From: Isoetes taiwanensis
Taxonomy: Eukaryota > Streptophyta > Lycopodiopsida > Isoetales > Isoetaceae
Assembly (NCBI GenBank): GCA_021234155.1
Contig: JAJEKV010000139.1
Coordinates: 330,809 to 394,808 of the forward strand
Length of the DNA: 64,000 nt
Reading direction: 5' to 3'
How positions within the stretch are numbered: position 1 is the stretch's first letter; every line of letters starts with the position of its first letter. The notes beneath the pieces were generated by a model that saw only the letters and a list, made by a program, of their open reading frames with translations, was not told the DNA's origin and searched no databases. This document shows, one piece after another, positions 56,672 through 64,000 of the stretch. Both the position numbers and the translations under genes were made by a program.

Positions 56672-56751
56672 GGTGGTTTCAAATGAAACCGGTGGCGGTG
56701 CCACCACTCCGCCGCCGTGGCACCGGGCCACCAATTTCCACCGAAACCACC
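56672..56751. other. GC-rich 80-nt hairpin
   Basis: GGTGGTTTC pairs with GAAACCACC at the ends, and GGTGGC.GGTGCCAC pairs with GTGGCACCGGGCCACC inside, in an otherwise AT-rich region. Confidence 0.55.
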
Positions 56752-56759
56752 CTCTTGGT

Positions 56760-58860
56760 GGCACGTTTCCAAATACAAAAAGGCCATGCTTTTCCTTCTC
56801 AATGTCTCCATATAATGCTTCTTGATCTCCCCTTTCTTATATCCCGAGAGAGAGGGAGAGGGAGAGGTAGATGGAGTGTTGAAGCTGTAGAATAAAAAAT
56901 CGAGAGGAAGATGTGCCATTACCGTGGATGGGCCGCGTCCAACAAAGAATAAACAATTGTAATACAATGTGATACCTTAATAAGGGAAAGGAAACAACTG
57001 CTAAAATCGAGCTAATTGATTCCAAATCCATGCAAACACATATATGCTCCATATATAAATGAAACCAAGAATCTAACTCGCATAATGTACCTCGATTATG
57101 CATATTGGTAAAATAGTCTAGAACATGAATGGAAGAGATAACAAGGTGCAAAGCACTGTGGATTGCCCCCAAAATGCTATTATGAATAAAGCTTTGTCAG
57201 CTGTCTGGAGATACTCTCTCAACTCATTTGTATAAGCAATTGTTTCGAATATCTCGTGAACAATTGTATAGCTACTTGTAGGGTGGGGTGAAGATAAAAG
57301 ACCTTTAATCTTTTGATACAGGAAAGCTTGGATACATATGAGGATCTGTTATCCATACTTGCATGAGGGTTTTTTGCAGCTATTTGGATTAGCCATGATT
57401 CTAAATACTTCGAAATGCTTAGCACTATCATTTGCGATGCTTAGTGTAGTATATATTAAAGAGATTGTCTTGAATTTATTTTTGTATTGTATATTAAAAC
57501 AAGTCTTTGTACTATGATAGAGTGTATAAGTCGACTGGTAGGTTGCTGGAAAGTCAAAGTCAAAGTTGTGCAAAATCGACGAAAAGCTACATTTAAGAAC
57601 ATGCTATGGGGGTGTTTGACAAAATGTTGTGTCATCTCATAGCAAGGTTCGTATTGTGTTGTTTGTGTAATGTATGTTTTCATTCAAGTTTGAAGTATAA
57701 CGGAATTCTATGGTGGAAATTCAAATAAAAATTATAATTGCTTGCTCTAAGCTTGTTGATGCTCTTGATATTTGAAGTGCGTATTTATATTGGCTATCGA
57801 AATTTTATGATATAAAAGGATTGATAGGCTTCTTGATGGTTGAGGTCTATATACAATGGATCAACGTTAGTGAAAAAAGTTGTTGGTCTATATACAATGT
57901 TGGCTTACCCACACATATGACGAATCAATGAGCATGCGTGAATACATCCATCCTCTTCAGGTGTATAAGCACGAGCAGAAAGCCCTTGAAATGGGTTTTA
58001 AACTTATTCGTGTTGGTAGCCACTTGACCAATGCTCCAGTTATGCATTGTCCTGAAGAATGAACAACCTTTCTAGGCATTACTTAAGTTTGTCACAACCC
58101 AACTTCAAATATGGCAAGCAAGAGCCCTACACAACTGTAATATACTCCATTGTCTATATTTTTCTCTAGCTTTAGATGTTAAAGTTGGAAGTGAAATAAA
58201 TAAAGGGATAATTTTTGCAATACATGATATGCATTAGTGTTGGGTTGCTCTAGAACATAACTTCATAACAATATCCTTATTAAGATTAAGACCAAATGCT
58301 TATTTTTTAATTTGTAATTTCTACTTTTATGAAAACGTAGGCTTTCATCCCTAAACATTTCTAAATAACATCATCATGAAGCGGAAGCAAATCAAGATAA
58401 TTGGTGTGAAACTAAAGGGGGCAAGAGAGACTGGTAACAGAAAAATTATTGAATGCCTTGAATTTATGAATTGGTATATCTGTTTCTATGAACTTGAATA
58501 GTTGGACCGCTATGCATTTTCAGCTAAATAGTGCTCTACATCAACCCTATGTTGTATTTATTGTAAGATTTTTGTAAGATGTGCATCTATGACAATGATG
58601 CAAATATGTAATGTTGTAAACTTTGGCCACTTTTTAATTAAATTGGGTGCTAAAGAGTGTCAATGCATACATAGGAAGTGAACTTAGGATTGTTGCATAG
58701 TGATAACTTCTAAGTATATGTACACGGTTCCTAACAAAGCAATATTATATTCCAAAAGTATTCTTTAGAACAAAGCCCAACAAACTAGAAATATTCTTCC
58801 ACCACCACACAAAGCTAGAGTCTGCCCCCTAGGGCAACCCAAGAAGCAATATTTTAGGGC
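56760..58860. other. 2.1 kb stretch without recognisable genes
   Basis: A GA microsatellite lies at about 56,842-56,868. A GGGCAACCC motif copy lies at about 58,826-58,842. Confidence 0.35.
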
Positions 58861-61139
58861 TTCAATTTAGGACCTAAAACCTTCGTGTTGTTGAATTCCA
58901 GATTCAGTGCAACAAATACTTTGAAAAAGCAATATCTTAATCTTCAATGTTTGAAATGCCTCACCGTAAATATCAAATTCTAAAAGCATTGCCTCATCAC
59001 ATGTACATGTGTCAATCTGACAACACACATTATGCCAAAACTTTGTTTGAACGATAAAGTTTTGCTGCATTATCTGAGGGACCCTGAATAAGAAACACAT
59101 CAATTGAGGAGTTGTATTCAGGAATGTCTCACTAGTACTAGAGAAGCCTAATGACAGACCACAAGGGAGCCTGTAGAAGAATGCGAAAAAAAACACATCA
59201 TGTGACTAGCAAATAGGTCGGGCTTAAACGGAATTAGAGGAATGTGCTTTCAAGGATCGAACAACACTTTTACATGATTCCAAAATTGTTGAGCTAACAT
59301 CCGCTTCTCAGCTAGCATCTCTTTCTGAAAGAGACCAACAAGTAAAGCTTCAAATTTATTAGGTAAAATCCTTTGACAAAATACCCAGTAATATTGCCAA
59401 CAAGGTCATCACTTTTTCAGAGCATCTCACTAGGTGCCAAATATTTGACGGACAAATATTGCATGTCATGCTTCATACATGCCTGCTCATCTTCATTTTG
59501 TAAAATAAAGATGTGTTTGTTTGAGCCCAACTATCTCCCAACAGTAGTAACTGAGAGAAGCAGCATGCTTATTTAAAAAATAAACCTTGTACGAAGACTG
59601 ATTTTAGATGTCAAAGTTCTCAAGTAAAATTTCAATCTTACTAGCAACTTGAAGTTTGAAGGATGGGTCTAGATGTATCTAGATATCCATAACAAAAACA
59701 TGACAATAGATCTGATTGAAGAACAAAAGGATGACATACCACGATGACAGACCAGGATTCGCAGCCTTTTGCCTTGTTCATAATCTTCAAGACATATTAC
59801 CCAAGTTTCAGATGTGTCACTAGTAGACTTATAAATAGCAGTTGTCTAGTGTCCCCATCAAGATGTTATATACATGATCTGCAAGAACTACATGGTGAGA
59901 TATATTCCTAAGTCATGAAAGAATTTGCATTTGGCACAAATATATCTACCCAAAAAGACACCTAAATAAAAATATGTCTCACCCGTCGTTCTGTTATACA
60001 CAAGGAACAAATGATCTGTTCTACCATATGGCAAGGTAAATCATGGCACTCAGAATAATCCTGCTCGTTTAAATTTGTGGCTTCATTATGTCAGTGCCTG
60101 TAGCTGAAGATGGTATTGCAACATGGTGCCCTATCAAATGGCGATAGAGGTGATGAGAATGACCATATTCTAGAAGCCCTTCACTTCGATGGAGAAAATC
60201 AAGTTCATTTTTAGATCTCTGCTTTGAACCTTGTAAACTGGACTGAACCTCCAAAGCATCACACTAGACAAACAAACTGCAGTGGCATATTCATCAAAAG
60301 ACAGAGATGGGGCCTGATAGCATTCAATATCGATCATTGCAGCACACATCTTAATATTTTACAGCCCCAGATCTGACCATATCCCAAAAATTTATCAACT
60401 GGTGAGCATAAAAGGAAAGTATATGCATAAAAAATAGTGCATATAGATATGGAACTTGAATCCACCTCTAGATAAAGGCCTCTGCTGTAAACCCTGTAGA
60501 TCAAGACGTTCCGCTTTCGAAGAATGAAGCTTCAAAAGCAAAACTCTGTTTTCAGAATGAACTCGGCACATACGTCAATTGTGAAACTATCCAAGATATG
60601 CTATGGCACAGACTTAAACAACTCAATAAAACATGCTAAAATTCTAAATTTTTTTGAGCAATACATGCTTCAAGGTGAAGTTCGTACTCAATAAACTGTG
60701 GCATGCTTGAGCAATTTATGATTCAAGGGCAAGCTCGTATTTTGGCTAGTTTCACATGTAATTGCAACTACTAACTCCAAGATTGAAGATTCTCTGGCCA
60801 TCAACCTCTATTCCATCTATGCCAACAATTGCAAAGCAGATTTAAACTTTCTGAGCATGGGGCTAATTCCCCTATATTCCAGGGGAATAAGCATGCTTGA
60901 ATTTACCTAAGTATCATGTGATGCGTGGAACATGTGCACAAGCCTAAATATATGATTTAAAATAGAAAATATCACAAAATAGATTGCATGTACATAAGAG
61001 ATGCAAAGTTGCATTTGCATGCACCTGCTACATGGGACCCATTTCAGGAAATACAAAGATAGGGAACCATAATTTGGTATGGCAACTTATAGATCACACA
61101 TTTAAGTTTCAAAAATCGTTTCAATGAGAAATAGCTTAC

Positions 61140-61201
61140 ATGAGCCAAAGCATATGGAAGATACTTTCCGGCTGCTTGTTCTTTATAAAGGACAGTTCGC
61201 T
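61140..61201 (-). other. exon-like segment resembling an ABCG (PDR) transporter
   Basis: Between GCAACAG and CAT/GTAAGC the minus strand reads RTVLYKEQAAGKYLPYALAH. This resembles the ERTVFYRE.AAGMYS..PYAFAQ motif in the transmembrane half of plant PDR-type ABCG transporters, with two residues fewer. Neighbouring exons of such a gene were not found, so it may be a relic. Confidence 0.35.
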
Positions 61202-61685
61202 CTGTTGCTACGCACAATAGGCATACATTCCCTCTTTACTATAAAGGAATCTTGTTGTGTGTTCTTGAATGCACATCCACAAGTTTAATATCTGATTACA
61301 TATAAAGCAAATAAAGGGACAGTAACTTTGTAAAACATGTAGCTAAAAAACAGGGCAGATAGGTAAAAAGAAAAGTCGAGCTTCGATAATGTGTCTGCTT
61401 TGCTACATAAGCAACATTTAAAATGCCCATGAAATGTTAACAAAAATTGGGATAGAAAGAACGAACTTTTGGATGTTGCATTCGTTGTTGAGTTCTTCTA
61501 AGAGCTTTTTTTCATGCCTGAAAAAAGCAAAGCAGTAAGAAAATGTTAGATCTTACATTACTGAAGAAATAGCTTATAAACGTTCTCTATAAGTTTACTG
61601 ATACATAGAATATTGCAGATTAATCATCAGCAAAATTACTCCCATTCGTCGCTCAGCTGAGCATGAGCTGGGCTCTAACATCCAA

Positions 61686-61870
61686 AGAAGGAAGGAAGGA
61701 AGGAAGAAACTTTTAATGTCCACGGAACCCAATCGGGTTATGGGACCACAAGTACAAAACGGGACCGAAGTCCCTAACCAGAACAAGGACCGAAGCCCAC
61801 AGAACAAACCATAATCACCATGGCCCAGATTAAAAACCACCTGGGAAAAAACTGTTGCCAGGATGACTAC
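61686..61870 (-). mobile_element. LINE-like 3' end with UUCG hairpins and (TTCC)n tail
   Basis: On the minus strand: GGTGGTTTTTAATCTGGGCC (about 61,840-61,820), then hairpins GGGCTTCGGTCC (61,798-61,787) and GGGACTTCGGTCCC (61,774-61,761), then GTGGACATTAAAA (61,723-61,711) and a TTCC microsatellite (61,706-61,686). It matches the architecture at 15,503-15,701. Confidence 0.6.
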
Positions 61871-61939
61871 GCATCCAAAAATCCATGCTATTGCAAGAAG
61901 CAATAAGCATACCTCCAACAGACAAGACTTCACCAAACG

Positions 61940-62240
61940 CCTCGGAACCGTGACCTCTTCACAACTGGGTGCTGGAAAACCGACGCCCCCAACGCCAATC
62001 GCCCAGACGCGCAGGGAAGGCGGCGCTCAGAGAAACCGCTCAGGGAAATCGCCCAGTGGAGGTGCCTCCTCACCAAAACGCTCCACCGATCCAGGCATGC
62101 TCTCAGGCGCATACGCTCAGGCACGTTGTGGCAGGCAGGCGCCACCCATCACTGCACCTCCCAGGCGCCATCCATCACTACGCCCAGACAACCCTGAGGG
62201 CGCCCAGGCGCTCAGGCAGGCGGCCGGGCCGGCGCTCAAA
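61940..62240. other. GC-rich block with CGCCCAG/CGCTCAGG repeats
   Basis: A 300-bp GC-rich island in AT-rich surroundings, made of irregular repeats of CGCCCAG, GCGCTCAGG and CAGGCGC. It may be the upstream part of the adjacent LINE-like element. It ends at a small hairpin CTCAAAATT...AATTTTGAG. Confidence 0.45.
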
Positions 62241-62960
62241 ATTGTATCCGTCCATAATTTTGAGAATTTCCACTCAAAATGCATTGTAAGGTAACCAATG
62301 CAAAATGCCATGAGTGCGTTGATCTACATGGCATGTTATCAAACAAGCATCACTTTCTAAGCATCCACATCTAGTGTATGTTCCATGATATTCCATTTCT
62401 CCTCTATATGATAAAATACTAGAAATGCTTCTTGCAAATCACTGCATTTGCCATACATTCTCATTACTGATTACTGGATTTTGTGTCCTCAATTGAAATA
62501 TCTATCCTAACGTAAGCCAAAACTATAAATGCAAGCTGACCTTTTGCTACTAGTGTCCAGAATTTGACCTTTTGCTACTGGTGTGCAGAACCACCTAATT
62601 GAGCTCTGAATCTTTATTTTATCTCAGATTGTCGATGCCCTCCTCAAAACTGTTTCAAGCCCAAAGCATATGAATTAAATGCTTAAATTGCTGGTGCACT
62701 GGTTTGCCCAACAAAAACACAGAGAAACCTAAGATTACTTACCTTCTCAAGAAAGCATCTGGAAACAAAAAGCTTGTTCCTATGCTCAGGACATGAAGCC
62801 AGAAACGCAGGGGAACCTCCAATAAGGCTGCCGGAATCGCCTCCAGCGGATGGCAGGCGAAGCTTCAAAGGGATTTGGCAGTGCGCCCATCGCTGTTCTG
62901 GATAGAAAATGGTTATGATGAGATGAAGGGGACGTTACCACAACAACGCCCCACCACGCT

Positions 62961-64000
62961 TTATCCGCTGCCTTCCGGTCCTTTTCTATAAATACATTCC
63001 AATAAAAAAATAGTTTGTTTTAAAAATAAAAAACCCAAAGATAAATTCTAAAAAAAGGAATCTCTAGCCCAAAGGTTAAAAAAACCAATAGTTTTTCACA
63101 AAAAAAAAAAAAAAACGAGTTTCCGATCGCCGGAAAAATAATTTGGCGTCCAAAACACGGAAAACCTTAGCGTATATTCATACGCAAAAAAACCAAAAAG
63201 TTTTTACCGCCGGAAAAACAATCAGTAATGACGGCCGTCAGATTATCAGATATACCCCTGATATGCCAGAATATGCCAAAACCAACCCTCCCCCTAACGA
63301 ATTGCCCCCTTAACAGGGGCAATCCAAAAAGCACTCAAAGAAAGACAAAAAAACTAGAAACAACATACAAGAAAATAGGCATACAAAAGCTAGAGATACA
63401 ATTCAAAATAATCTCATCTATGGTAAAGATCTATTGAAACCCATTGAACCAGGAAAGCCCAAAAAATGACATGAAAACCACTTCAAAACATGGGAAAAAG
63501 AACATATTGCATATTCTTATCCAAAGAAGTTAATCTAAAAATTCGGGAAAAGAGTCCAATTCCAATAGAATAAAAATTATCAGTATTATGCAGATAAAGC
63601 CAATACGATATCCTACATAGGTATAAGCCAAAAAATACCGCTAAAAATATAAAAATTATCAAAAAATCAAAACAAGAAGCCATCTAAGTGTATGGTCCAA
63701 GTCCAAAACTAGGCTATCAAACTATGGAAATGAGGTCAAAATGAGGGATGAGATCGTGGTTGAAGTTTAGGCCAAGGTTGAATTGGAGTGTGGTGGTGAA
63801 ATTGGAACAAAAGGAAAAAGGAAAGAAAGTACTAGGTTAGACAGAGAAACAAAGGGACGAGGTCACTAGAAGACGAGTAGGAGTAGGTACCCATGGATCC
63901 ACAAGACTAAGGCATACATATGCCAAATAAATATGCATAGCTTGTGAAAGTAACCAAGATCATTATGGAGAAAAATCATGAGAATAATAATACTAAAGAC
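62961..64000. other. AT-rich end of window, nothing recognised
   Basis: A copy of the TTGCCCC...GGGGCAA palindromic motif is at about 63,301-63,325. Open frames are short and unrecognised. Confidence 0.35.

Larger units (their letters stand above)
59220..62960 (-). other. series of exon-like segments, identity uncertain
   Basis: Several minus-strand segments have splice-like borders. About 62,880-62,743 reads LPSAGGDSGSLIGGSPAFLA and ends at a strong donor (GAGAAG/GTAAGTAATC). Positions 61,517-61,467 read HEKKLLEELNNECNIQ between TTTTTTCAG and GTTCGT. Positions 60,254-60,069 read NELDFLHRSEGLLEYGHSHH. About 59,330-59,270 reads KEMLAEKRMLAQQFWNHVK after TTTCAG. They suggest one gene or gene remnant with many introns, but I cannot join the phases or name it. 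Confidence 0.3.

Noticed and set aside
61940-62294. Plus-strand open frames of 106-143 codons in the GC-rich block
   Set aside because: They arise from irregular CGCCCAG-type repeats; two overlapping frames are equally open and neither has a recognisable domain.

Overview
This is nuclear DNA of a vascular plant with a large, transposon-rich genome. The evidence is a plant-type phytocyanin gene, a plant TauD-like dioxygenase gene with GT-AG introns, a cytosolic-type tRNA-Leu gene, a CACTA transposon, LTR retrotransposons primed by initiator tRNA-Met, and many decayed LINEs. The sequence is AT-rich and gene-poor, so a conifer, other gymnosperm or fern would fit, but the species cannot be fixed from what is visible.

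Layout. 0-9 kb holds retroelement debris on the minus strand: a copia gag piece, a 1.16 kb purine-only degenerate tandem repeat, a Ty3/gypsy pol piece and an L1-type LINE, plus a second LINE reverse transcriptase piece on the plus strand. 9-17.5 kb is a T-rich tract split by a 4.6 kb non-autonomous LTR retrotransposon (10,536-15,162; target duplication ATTCT). It also carries several LINE 3' ends that finish in GTGGACGTTAAAA plus a microsatellite. 20-26.3 kb has another such LINE end, a poly(A)-tailed insertion with a target duplication, and a 4.2 kb element with perfect 34-bp terminal inverted repeats and an internal family of CTATGCGCGCATAG palindromes.

27.5-33.9 kb is the most gene-like stretch: a broken DUF7722-type gene, a three-exon TauD/TfdA-like dioxygenase gene (minus strand, 313 aa predicted), a candidate divergent promoter, and a remnant of a DUF7869-type transposase-like protein. 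35.5-37 kb is a 5'-truncated LINE with a 19-bp target duplication. 41.8-49.6 kb is a 7.8 kb CACTA element (target duplication CAA) containing possible captured exons, a 430-bp fold-back, a 19-bp minisatellite and a GC-rich insertion with a 9-bp duplication. 50.1-51.1 kb carries an intact early-nodulin-like phytocyanin gene. A tRNA-Leu(UAA) gene lies at 55.7 kb. 59-63 kb holds exon-like segments on the minus strand, one resembling an ABCG (PDR) transporter, interrupted by a LINE tail.

The genes do not form a pathway. The strongest possibly new signals are (1) stem-loops in LINE 3' ends whose stems differ in sequence yet remain complementary while the loop motifs are conserved, together with a shared terminus joined to different microsatellites, and (2) the 4.2 kb terminal-inverted-repeat element with its palindrome array.
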